From contig NZ_CP104854.1 in NCBI RefSeq assembly GCF_050916235.1, positions 1,054,001 to 1,118,000 of the forward strand: a stretch of DNA of 64,000 nt, in the 5' to 3' direction. The notes below the pieces were generated by a model. That model was not told where the DNA came from, made no database searches, and was given only the letters and a program-made list of their open reading frames with translations. Below, piece after piece: positions 40,709 through 47,543 of the stretch (positions are counted from its first letter, which is position 1; every line of letters starts with the position of its first letter). Made by a program: the position numbers and the translations under genes. This stretch comes from Maridesulfovibrio sp050916235. Lineage in GTDB: Bacteria; Desulfobacterota; Desulfovibrionia; Desulfovibrionales; Desulfovibrionaceae.

Positions 40709-42163
40709 ATGTTAAAAAACATTGAGCAAAAGCAAGTCACTATTGAATTGGTTACGATTGAAGAATTGGTTCCAAAAAACCATCTTCTTAGAAAAATTGA
40801 TAAGTTTATAGACTTTTCCTTCATCCGCGAAGAAACAAAACACCTTTACTGTGACAACAATGGACGACCAGCAATTGATCCGGTTGTTCTTTTTAAGATG
40901 CTTTTCATTGGTTACATATTCGGAATTAGAAGCGAAAGGCAGCTTGTCAAAGAAATACAAGTCAACATGGCTTACCGTTGGTTTCTTGGGTTCGGTATTA
41001 AGGATAAAATACCTGATGCTTCAACCATAAGCCAGAATAGACGAAGACGGTTTAACGGGACTACAGTAGCTCAAGATATTTTTGATAATATTGTTTTGCA
41101 GGCCATTAAACGTAAAATGGTTGATGGTAAAACACTTTATACAGATTCCACACACCTGAAAGCTAATGCTAATACACGTAAATTCGTTGATAAAATAGTA
41201 CGTAGCAACACCAAGTCATATTTAAGCGACCTTGATGACGCCGTGGAGGAAGATCGAAGCAACCACGGAAAAAAATCTTTGAAGCCTAAGCCTGCCTCGA
41301 CTCCCGTCAAAAGAATCAAAGAGAGTACCACTGATCCTGACTGCGGTTTCATGTACAGAGAAGGAAAACCTAAGGGATTTTATTATCTCGACCACCGGAC
41401 CGTTGATGGAAAATTTAATTTAATCACCGATAGTTACATAACTTCAGGAGCGAGTAACGACAGCGTACCCTATCTCAGCAGACTGGATCGGCAAATCAAG
41501 CGATTTGAATTAAATGTAGAAGCTGTTGGACTTGATGCAGGATACTTCACTGCTCACATCTGCAAGGAGCTGGAAGATCGGGATATTTTTGGTGCAATAA
41601 GCTATCGCAGACCCAACAAACGCAACGGTTCTATGGCAAAACGGTTATACAAATACAATCCAGAAGTGGATTGCTATGTGTGTCCGAGAGAGCATGAACT
41701 TCACTACAGAACGACCGACAGAGATGGTTTTAGACACTACTCATCATGTAAGAATATTTGCAAAAACTGTGATTTGCTTTCTCAATGTACAACAAACCAG
41801 AGATGCGTAAAAACCATCACCCGCCACGTCTGGGAAGACGCGAAAGAGCGAATGACGCAGAATCGTCTCAGTCCGCGTGGCAAAAGACTTTACAAACGCA
41901 GAAAAGAGACCGTTGAACGCAGTTTTGCAGATGCAAAAGAGCTTCACGGGCACCGCTATGCCCGCATGCGTGGGCTCTCAAAAGTTCAAGAACAAAGTCT
42001 CTTGTGCGCCGCCTGCCAAAACATGAAGAAAATGGCACTCATCCTGAGTGCAATACACTTATTTCTTTGTGTTTTTCAGCTGGATAAGACCCAAAAAAAA
42101 GCACATATACTTTTTAGGTCTAATTTTGCATTTGGACGAATAGATTTGGGGTTTTCAAATTAG
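40709..42163 (+). CDS. IS1182-family transposase
   Basis: The 484-residue protein has the N-terminal block NHLLRKIDKFIDFSFI, then RPAIDPVVLFKMLFIGYIFGIRSERQL, a DDE-type core (DSTHLKAN, VGLDAGYF), a Cys-rich central part (CKNICKNCDLLSQC) and the C-terminal KETVERSFADAKELHGHRYARMRG. These are typical of IS1182/IS5-related DDE transposases. I chose ATG 40709, since the frame is open further upstream but only through the IS end and host sequence. No frameshift or stop interrupts it, so it is probably functional. Confidence 0.93.
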   Translation: MLKNIEQKQVTIELVTIEELVPKNHLLRKIDKFIDFSFIREETKHLYCDNNGRPAIDPVVLFKMLFIGYIFGIRSERQLVKEIQVNMAYRWFLGFGIKDKIPDASTISQNRRRRFNGTTVAQDIFDNIVLQAIKRKMVDGKTLYTDSTHLKANANTRKFVDKIVRSNTKSYLSDLDDAVEEDRSNHGKKSLKPKPASTPVKRIKESTTDPDCGFMYREGKPKGFYYLDHRTVDGKFNLITDSYITSGASNDSVPYLSRLDRQIKRFELNVEAVGLDAGYFTAHICKELEDRDIFGAISYRRPNKRNGSMAKRLYKYNPEVDCYVCPREHELHYRTTDRDGFRHYSSCKNICKNCDLLSQCTTNQRCVKTITRHVWEDAKERMTQNRLSPRGKRLYKRRKETVERSFADAKELHGHRYARMRGLSKVQEQSLLCAACQNMKKMALILSAIHLFLCVFQLDKTQKKAHILFRSNFAFGRIDLGFSN

Positions 42164-42187
42164 ATCGGGCAGAAAAGAGCATAAGAA

Positions 42188-42215
42188 AACCCCGCTTAAG
42201 AAAAAAAGCGGGGTT
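42188..42215 (+). terminator. IS-internal terminator, right end
   Basis: The stem AACCCCGCTT/AAGCGGGGTT (42188-42197 with 42206-42215) lies after the transposase stop and just inside the right inverted repeat. The A-rich loop and left flank give T residues on the minus strand, so it may also stop transcription entering from the CsgG-like gene. Confidence 0.75.
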
Positions 42216-42228
42216 GGTCAGCAATCTG

Positions 42229-42260
42229 AAATCCCGGACCGGAAAACCGGACCGGGATTT
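42229..42260 (-). terminator. Right copy of the duplicated terminator
   Basis: This 32-nt sequence is identical to 40623-40654. It lies 21 nt after the stop of the CsgG-like gene. On the minus strand the stem is now followed only by the IS end (CAGATTGCTGAC) and not by the original T-run, so it may terminate less efficiently than the original. Confidence 0.85.
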
Positions 42261-42281
42261 TACAGTCAGGCAGGGGCAGGC

Positions 42282-43838
42282 CTATTTGCGGACGGTGTTC
42301 ACATAAGACCTGAGTGATTGCAGCTCAACACTGGCCGGAGCAATCTCAAGCCCACGGTCAATAAGCTGTGCGGCCTGATCAAGCTGGTTCTGGCTGATCA
42401 GGTATCTTGAGTAGATTGTGTAGAGCTGTGCGCTTTCGGGAGCGTAACGAAGCCCGGCACTCAGAATTTCACCGACCCGGTCAATCCGGCCACGGGCCTG
42501 CTGGATATAGGCCATAAGGATAAACGGCTGGGGATCACCCTGCACTATTCCGTTCTCAATGGCCCTGTTGATATAATCCTTGGCGCTGTCGTAATCCTTG
42601 CGGGCAAAAGCTTCTTTTGCAGCATTCATGTTTGCGTCATAGTCTCCGCGCACAAAACCCTGAGCCGGAGTATCCTGAGTCTGCTGGACCTGAGCCTGCT
42701 GCTGGGGCTGCTCCTGAACAGCTGCAACTTCAGGTTCCGGCTGTTCAGGCGGCAGGGAAGCTATCTTCTGGTTAAGCGCGGCAACATCGAATGCAGGTTC
42801 ACCGAAGAACGGAGCGTTCTTGAACACCACAATATAGAAATCAGCAGTCAGCGCAGGCGAGACTTTGCTGCCGTAAGCAGCAGCAATAGCGTCCATGGCT
42901 GCCCGGGTGCGTGCTCCGTAAACGCCGTTGGCCTCGATACCCTCAATGCCGTATGCGGGCATAAGCTGCTGGATCATCCATGTACGGTTGGGCTTGTCCT
43001 GCGCCTTGAAAATCTTTTTGCGGTCGCGGATGACCATCTGGTCCTCATTGGCTCCGTCAGTACACTTCCAGTAAGGAAGACTCATGTACTTGCCGAGAAG
43101 CTCAAGAACGCACATTTCTACAAGGGTTCTGACTGCGGCATGACGACCCTGCACCTTTTTCACGGTACCCTTTATACCGAACGACTGGCCGAACAGACTG
43201 AAACCGATATCGGACTCGCGTGCTCCCTTGTAGACCTTGATGGTGTTCACGGACTGAACCTGCGGAATCATGGCCATGGTGGCGAATTCAATCATATTCA
43301 TATCAAGGGTGATGCTTGATACGGACTGCTTGTCGGAAATACCGGCATCCGCGCCGATAGCTCCGCCACCGCCGAACTGGGTTCCAAGGTCGGCACTGTC
43401 ACCGGTAACTTCCGTTGACCGGTCATACTCGGTGATGCCGCCGCTGATGGTAACCTGCGGAGGAATAAGCCCGCCGGAAATATAGGCTGCGCTGTCCTGA
43501 ATGTAGGTGGGGTCGTAGGGGACAAAACGGATTGCCCCGCCGATACGGTTAACCGCACTCTGCAGCATTTCGGTGATGTCCACCGGAATCTCCCCTGCAC
43601 GGGAAGAAATGGACGTTCCGGTCTTATCAATGACCGGTTTGCTCTGTACATTTATGATGACGCCCGGAGAAAACAGCTCTGTCATTTCACCAAGCTTGTA
43701 AAGAGCGTCGGAATAGTTTGTTACTTTCTTCTCCGGGGGAGCCTTGGGCAGTTCCACCTGCATATGTTTGGCACCGGAACATGCCCCCAGCAGTAAAAGA
43801 ACGAAAACAGCAGCCACAAATCTTACTTTTCTGATCAA
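42282..43838 (-). CDS. CsgG/HfaB-like outer-membrane lipoprotein with peptidoglycan-binding-like and TPR regions
   Basis: The 518-residue protein is a lipoprotein (lipobox LGAC after a Leu-rich signal). Residues 40-260 have the CsgG/HfaB pattern: VIDKTGTSIS, ITEMLQSAVNRIGGAIRFVPYD, ISGGITEYDRS, SITLDMNMIEFAT. Residues 280-320 look like a peptidoglycan-binding helix bundle (LMPAYGIEG, NGVYGARTRAAMDAI). A Gln-rich linker leads to TPR-like repeats (415-518). The start is TTG with GGGGGAG 4 nt upstream. CsgG proteins form the secretion pore for curli. Lying after a repeat-protein gene and a small secreted protein gene, it is probably the exporter of that system. Confidence 0.82.
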   Translation of the reverse strand: MIRKVRFVAAVFVLLLLGACSGAKHMQVELPKAPPEKKVTNYSDALYKLGEMTELFSPGVIINVQSKPVIDKTGTSISSRAGEIPVDITEMLQSAVNRIGGAIRFVPYDPTYIQDSAAYISGGLIPPQVTISGGITEYDRSTEVTGDSADLGTQFGGGGAIGADAGISDKQSVSSITLDMNMIEFATMAMIPQVQSVNTIKVYKGARESDIGFSLFGQSFGIKGTVKKVQGRHAAVRTLVEMCVLELLGKYMSLPYWKCTDGANEDQMVIRDRKKIFKAQDKPNRTWMIQQLMPAYGIEGIEANGVYGARTRAAMDAIAAAYGSKVSPALTADFYIVVFKNAPFFGEPAFDVAALNQKIASLPPEQPEPEVAAVQEQPQQQAQVQQTQDTPAQGFVRGDYDANMNAAKEAFARKDYDSAKDYINRAIENGIVQGDPQPFILMAYIQQARGRIDRVGEILSAGLRYAPESAQLYTIYSRYLISQNQLDQAAQLIDRGLEIAPASVELQSLRSYVNTVRK

Positions 43839-43883
43839 CTTACTCCCCCTATGGTCTCATGAAAACGCAAAAAACTTGTTATG

Positions 43884-44228
43884 CTAATTTCCCTGCATGA
43901 TAGTAATATCTTTTGCATCCATCTGGATAATTACGTCACCGTGAACAGGACCCTGAAAAGTGGGACTTGCGATACTTGCCCCTCCTTCACCTGAACCGTC
44001 ACTCTCTATATAGGTGTTTCCGTTCTTACCCTTATTTTTCTTTGCTGTATACACCTTGGCCTTTGCTTTTGCATTGTAGAACTTCATATTCGTCACCTTC
44101 TGGAGATCATTATCCCCGGTGACAATACCGTCTCCTTCACCGATGCCGTCATCATAGTCATCAGCCATTACCGGAATCGCCCCGATGACCAGAGACAGCA
44201 TCAGGACAAGCAGAACAAACGGTCTCAT
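43884..44228 (-). CDS. Small secreted Gly/Asp-rich protein, possible minor fibre component
   Basis: The 114-residue protein has a Sec signal (LLVLMLSLVIGAIPVMA) and then an acidic Gly/Asp-rich segment (DDGIGEGDGIVTGDND). A Lys-rich segment (NAKAKAKVYTAKKNKGKNG) follows, then a C-terminal strand pair ending in DITIMQGN. I know no family. The gene lies between the repeat-protein gene and the CsgG-like gene in the same direction, with GGAGA before the ATG directly after the intra-operon terminator. A role as nucleator, chaperone or minor subunit is inference by analogy with curli. Confidence 0.68.
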   Translation of the reverse strand: MRPFVLLVLMLSLVIGAIPVMADDYDDGIGEGDGIVTGDNDLQKVTNMKFYNAKAKAKVYTAKKNKGKNGNTYIESDGSGEGGASIASPTFQGPVHGDVIIQMDAKDITIMQGN

Positions 44229-44240
44229 GGCATTTCTCCG

Positions 44241-44271
44241 AAAAAAACGCCGGGAGCATTGCTCCCGGCGT
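44241..44271 (-). terminator. Intra-operon terminator/attenuator between repeat protein and downstream genes
   Basis: The stem ACGCCGGGAGC/GCTCCCGGCGT (44247-44257 with 44261-44271) is followed on the minus strand by seven T residues. It lies 14 nt after the repeat-protein stop, and the ribosome site of the next gene begins directly after the T-run. It would leave most transcripts with only the repeat-protein gene. Confidence 0.9.
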
Positions 44272-44285
44272 CATTAGATTCAATT

Positions 44286-45131
44286 TTACTGGATGTTTAC
44301 ACTGCCGATGTTGGTATTGGCCTTGTTGCCCTTTCCAACTGCGGAGTTGACTACGTTGCCGGTCTTGGTCTGGGTGCTGATAACGCCGGCCTTGGAGTTG
44401 CGAACATTCACATTGCCGATGTTGGTATTGGCCACGTTACCCTTGCCTACAGCGGAGTTCACAACATTACCGGTCTTGGTCTGGGTGCTCACCACGCCAA
44501 CCTTGGAATTGGAGATTGCGGTATTACCGATGTTGGTGTTGGCTACGTTGCCCTTACCCACGGCGGAGTTGACTACGTTGCCGGTCTTGGTCTGGGTGCT
44601 TACAACACCGACTTTGGAATTGGATACAGCAGCGTTACCGATGTTGGTATTGGCTACGTTGCCCTTGCCTACTGCAGAGTTCACGACATTACCGGTGGAA
44701 GTCTTGGTGCTCACAACACCGACCTTGGAATTATTGACCACTGCATTACCGATGTTGGTGTTGGCCACGTTGCCTTTACCGACTGCGGAGTTGACCACGT
44801 TGCCGGTCTTGGTCTGGGTGCTCACAACACCGACTTTGGAGTTGGAAATAGCTGCGTTACCGATGTTGGTATTGGCTACGTTGCCCTTGCCTACCGCAGA
44901 GTTCACAACATTACCGGTGGAAGTCTTGGTGCTGATGACCCCAACCTTGGAGTTGCTGACACCGACGTTGCCGATGTTGGTATTGGCGGTGTTGCCTTTA
45001 CCGACCGCGGAGTTGACTACGTTGCCGGTGGAAGTTTTGGTGCTGACCACACCGACCTTTGACTGAGCGAATGCGGGAACACTCAGAGCACACACCAGAG
45101 CAGACACGACGATAATCTTCAAAGTCTTCAT
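44286..45131 (-). CDS. Secreted protein made of seven 37-residue repeats, curlin-like structural subunit
   Basis: The 281-residue protein consists of a Sec signal peptide (MKTLKIIVVSALVCALSVPAFAQ) and then exactly seven repeats of 37 residues (the last has 36), with nothing else. Each repeat reads SKVGVVST-K/Q-T-S/K-TGNVV, then NSAVGKGNVANTNIGN, then a variable four-residue strand. Each holds two half-units beginning NS-x-VG. Asn, Gly, Val, Ser and Thr dominate, and there is no Cys, Trp, Tyr or Phe in the repeats. This suits a stacked beta-solenoid or amyloid. It is longer in period than CsgA repeats (about 22). ATG 45131 has GGGGGAG 6 nt upstream. The fibre role is inferred from the repeats and the CsgG-like neighbour. 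Confidence 0.85.
   Translation of the reverse strand: MKTLKIIVVSALVCALSVPAFAQSKVGVVSTKTSTGNVVNSAVGKGNTANTNIGNVGVSNSKVGVISTKTSTGNVVNSAVGKGNVANTNIGNAAISNSKVGVVSTQTKTGNVVNSAVGKGNVANTNIGNAVVNNSKVGVVSTKTSTGNVVNSAVGKGNVANTNIGNAAVSNSKVGVVSTQTKTGNVVNSAVGKGNVANTNIGNTAISNSKVGVVSTQTKTGNVVNSAVGKGNVANTNIGNVNVRNSKAGVISTQTKTGNVVNSAVGKGNKANTNIGSVNIQ
44289..45062 (-). repeat. Seven tandem 111-bp coding repeats
   Basis: The whole mature coding region is a 111-bp tandem array. Copies 1, 2 and 4 carry the KTST version and copies 3, 5, 6 and 7 the QTKT version. The core encoding GNVVNSAVGKGN is invariant at protein level. Such an array can change copy number by slippage or recombination. Confidence 0.92.
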
Positions 45132-45158
45132 AACAAACTCCCCCAAAAAGGATTAATT

Positions 45159-45185
45159 TTGTCAGCATACAGCTGTGGTTGACAA
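45159..45185 (-). promoter_or_regulatory. Inverted-repeat operator candidate upstream of the repeat-protein operon
   Basis: TTGTCA-N15-TGACAA is a perfect 6-bp inverted repeat with an inner ACAGCTGT palindrome. It lies 28 nt before the repeat-protein ATG in the AT-rich 5' region. Position suggests a regulator site or a leader hairpin; no factor can be named. Confidence 0.35.
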
Positions 45186-45290
45186 GACTGATCTTCTTAC
45201 AATTAGTGTTAAGATAAATCAATAATCAAAGTAAATATACCAACATCTTTTTAAGCATATTTACTTTTATAGAGGACGGGAGAGTTTATA

Positions 45291-45323
45291 GCGAGGGGAA
45301 AGATTAACTTTTTCTCCCCCCGC
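45291..45323 (-). terminator. Weak terminator candidate after ung
   Basis: GCG-x-GGGGA and TCTCCCC-x-CGC can pair around an AT-rich loop 25 nt after the ung stop. No clear T-run follows on the minus strand, so the call is weak. It would separate ung from the curli-like operon. Confidence 0.35.
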
Positions 45324-45347
45324 TAAAGATACGTTTAGAAAGTTAGA

Positions 45348-46070
45348 TCAGCCTGCCCAATCAATTTCAGGACACTTGGCGAAATGATTTTCATGAAGAA
45401 ATGAACCGGGCTTTTGGTCGAAAAGACGTGGATGGTAGCTTGTCAGCTTCTGCGAATCAGGCACAAATGAGCAGAATTCCTGGGCATCTTTTCCCCAGAG
45501 CATCCATCTGGCCTCAGGACGCTGCCCGGCAATGAATCTGAGCAGGTCAGAGGAGAACGGCCGCCATATCTCTGTATGGCTGCCGGAATTATTCAGCTGA
45601 CAGGTCAGGGCCGTATTCAGGAAAAGTACGCCCTGACTTTCAAGATGCCCAAAGAGTCTGGACGGAGGAAGGATCGGAAATTCCCCGGAATCAATGTCAC
45701 TGCGGATATGCGCAATCCCGACGGTTTCCGCTGCCTGCATATGATTTTTATGCAGCAGCTTGAGAATATTAACCAGCGAGGCGTTGCGTTTGAGATCGGC
45801 CCAGCGGTCAATATTGCCGACTTCAAATGCCCTGCCGGTGGCCACGGACGGCTGGGGATAGGGATCCTGTCCCAGAATCACCACCCGCACTCCGGCCAGA
45901 TCGGTATGGCAGAAAAGCAGCACAAGTTCTGAAACAGGAGTATAGTCATCCCCGATGCGGGAACTGATTTCCTGCACTTCCCTGATACGCTCGGAGGTAA
46001 AAAATAGTCTCCAATCCCCGCGGGGCTGGTAGGTGGCACTGCCGAATCTGAATGTTGTATTTTCCATCAT
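45348..46070 (-). CDS. ung: Uracil-DNA glycosylase, family 1, with divergent motifs
   Basis: The 240-residue protein contains VVILGQDPYPQPSVATG (catalytic Asp in GQDPYP) and VLFLNTALTCQ (family form LLLNxxLTV). The usual DNA-intercalating HPSPLS is replaced by SYHPRLFD near the C-terminus. It should remove uracil from DNA, but the altered Leu loop may change activity. It starts 17 nt after the stop of the PAPS-reductase-family gene and is probably cotranscribed with it. Confidence 0.85.
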   Translation of the reverse strand: MMENTTFRFGSATYQPRGDWRLFFTSERIREVQEISSRIGDDYTPVSELVLLFCHTDLAGVRVVILGQDPYPQPSVATGRAFEVGNIDRWADLKRNASLVNILKLLHKNHMQAAETVGIAHIRSDIDSGEFPILPPSRLFGHLESQGVLFLNTALTCQLNNSGSHTEIWRPFSSDLLRFIAGQRPEARWMLWGKDAQEFCSFVPDSQKLTSYHPRLFDQKPGSFLHENHFAKCPEIDWAG

Positions 46071-46087
46071 GTAATTAATTGTTGCGG

Positions 46088-46780
46088 TTAAAAATATCCC
46101 AGCGATGTCAGCAGTTCGAGATTCTTTTCCTTTTCAGCACTGCGTCCTTCACGCTCCGAAACACCATCTCCCTTTATAGTGCAGGGCCTGCAGCCCAGAG
46201 ACCTGTAGCCCTGATCGTAGAGCTCGCAATGGGGAATCCGGTGCATGGAAATGAAAGCCCAGATGTCCATCTCAGTCCATTCAAGAATGGGATTCAGCAG
46301 GGTATGGTCCGGGTCGTTGCGGATTTCAATATACTTGCGCCCTGCCCTGCTCGGATGTTCGTCACGCCTTATGCCGGTCAGCAACAGGTCGATTTCATGT
46401 TCATCAATCGCACGCTGAAGCGGTTTTATCTTCAGGTCCGCACAGCACCGGACCGGGTCCTGTGCAATCGGGTATGTTTCAATATCCACGACAGGACGCA
46501 GGACAGTAACATCCACATCCCACTGTTCCGCCAGTGAATCCCTGAATTCCATGACCTCGGGGAATTTGACCCCGCTATCTATGGACAACGCCTTCACGGA
46601 CGACAGGCCTTTGGATTTCAAGACTTCCCGCCACAGTGCCAGCACAACCGTGGAATCCTTTCCCCCGGTCCAGGCCACGGCAATATGCTCGGGGTCATAC
46701 ATTTCAAGCATTCCGGCCATCAGGCCTGCGGTGTGTCCAACCTTGACATCCAACGGCGAATTCACGCTTATCTCGGTCAC
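46088..46780 (-). CDS. PAPS-reductase-family (CysH-like) protein with Fe-S cysteines but no catalytic C-terminal Cys
   Basis: The 230-residue protein has the PP-loop TGGKDST (38-44), SIDSGVKFPE, and the arrangement CC (112-113) plus CxxC (197, 200) that binds a [4Fe-4S] cluster in APS reductases. The ECGLH-type catalytic cysteine at the C-terminus is absent; the protein ends in LLTSLGYF. It may thus activate a substrate by adenylation or pyrophosphate release rather than reduce APS/PAPS. I chose GTG 46780 because AAGGAG lies 7 nt upstream; a longer frame to 46909 lacks this. Its partner in the operon is ung. Confidence 0.82.
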   Translation of the reverse strand: MTEISVNSPLDVKVGHTAGLMAGMLEMYDPEHIAVAWTGGKDSTVVLALWREVLKSKGLSSVKALSIDSGVKFPEVMEFRDSLAEQWDVDVTVLRPVVDIETYPIAQDPVRCCADLKIKPLQRAIDEHEIDLLLTGIRRDEHPSRAGRKYIEIRNDPDHTLLNPILEWTEMDIWAFISMHRIPHCELYDQGYRSLGCRPCTIKGDGVSEREGRSAEKEKNLELLTSLGYF

Positions 46781-47050
46781 AATAATACTCCTTGGATCAG
46801 ATGCACCCGTTCTTGCCCGATTCCGCACAATTTGCAAGTCAGCACAATTTACAGATTTCCACTGGACGTATTTCTCCTTGCGCAGGAATTCAGCTTTTTT
46901 TTCTTGCATTTCATTACCTGGAACTATATGCCCTACGTCTCTTTTAATTGAAGCATGCTAACCGCTTTAATTTTGAAAAACTTCTGATATCTTCAAAATA
47001 CAGAGCAAAGCTTCATTTTTCTGCATATCACTTATCTTAAGGAGCAGCTT

Positions 47051-47521
47051 ATGAACTATCCCGACGAAGTACACGGGAAAACAGTCATCGGCTGGAGGGA
47101 GTGGGCCGCTTTCCCGCAACTGAACATTCCGGCAATCAAGTTCAAAACCGATACCGGAGCAAAGACATCCTGCCTGCATTCGTTCCGGCAGGATTTATTT
47201 ATGAAAGGGGGAAAGCAATGGATCAGATTCGGAATACATCCAATCCAAAAGCGCACTGATATTGAAGTCTTCTGCGAAGCCCCGGTTGTCGAATTCAGAA
47301 ACGTCACAAACTCCGGTGGTGACACAGAAGAAAGACCGGTCATCAGCTCCCGGATCATTCTGGGAGAGCTGGAGTGGGATATTGAACTGACCCTGACCAA
47401 CCGGGACTCCATGAGATTCAGGATGCTGCTCGGACGGTCAGCCATGGAAGAGCTGCTCGTGGTAGACCCGGCAGGATCATACGTGCTCGGCAGAAAAAAA
47501 GGCTCACTGTATTATAAATAG
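47051..47521 (+). CDS. RimK-associated retropepsin-like protein (RimB/ATP-dependent zinc protease family)
   Basis: The 156-residue cytosolic protein shows the aspartic-protease-like motif KTDTGAKTSCLH and the C-terminal FRMLLGRSAMEELLVVDP, as in the putative ATP-dependent zinc protease (RimB) family. Members are often coded beside RimK and are thought to trim or oppose its glutamate tails. AAGGAG lies 6 nt before the ATG. The rimK gene follows after 22 nt. Confidence 0.87.
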   Translation: MNYPDEVHGKTVIGWREWAAFPQLNIPAIKFKTDTGAKTSCLHSFRQDLFMKGGKQWIRFGIHPIQKRTDIEVFCEAPVVEFRNVTNSGGDTEERPVISSRIILGELEWDIELTLTNRDSMRFRMLLGRSAMEELLVVDPAGSYVLGRKKGSLYYK

Positions 47522-47543
47522 ATATTTCTCAGCGGAGAATCAC

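Larger units (their letters stand above)
40655..42228 (+). mobile_element. IS1182-like insertion sequence with 32-bp target duplication
   Basis: The element is 1574 bp long and bounded by inverted repeats CAGATTGCTGAC (40655-40666) and GTCAGCAATCTG (42217-42228). It encodes one intact transposase and has an outward hairpin terminator near each end. It is flanked by identical 32-bp direct copies of a palindromic transcription terminator. Because the loop reads AAAA on both sides, the copies are direct, not inverted, so they are a target duplication and not part of the element's ends. The identical flanks and intact transposase point to a recent insertion. Confidence 0.9.

Noticed and set aside
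44289..45062. CRISPR array
   Set aside because: The 111-bp units are contiguous coding repeats without unique spacers, and no cas genes are present.
44259..45066. Two plus-strand open frames across the repeat gene
   Set aside because: Any repeat array open in one frame tends to be open in others. Only the minus-strand frame has a signal peptide, a ribosome site and a repeat unit with protein logic.
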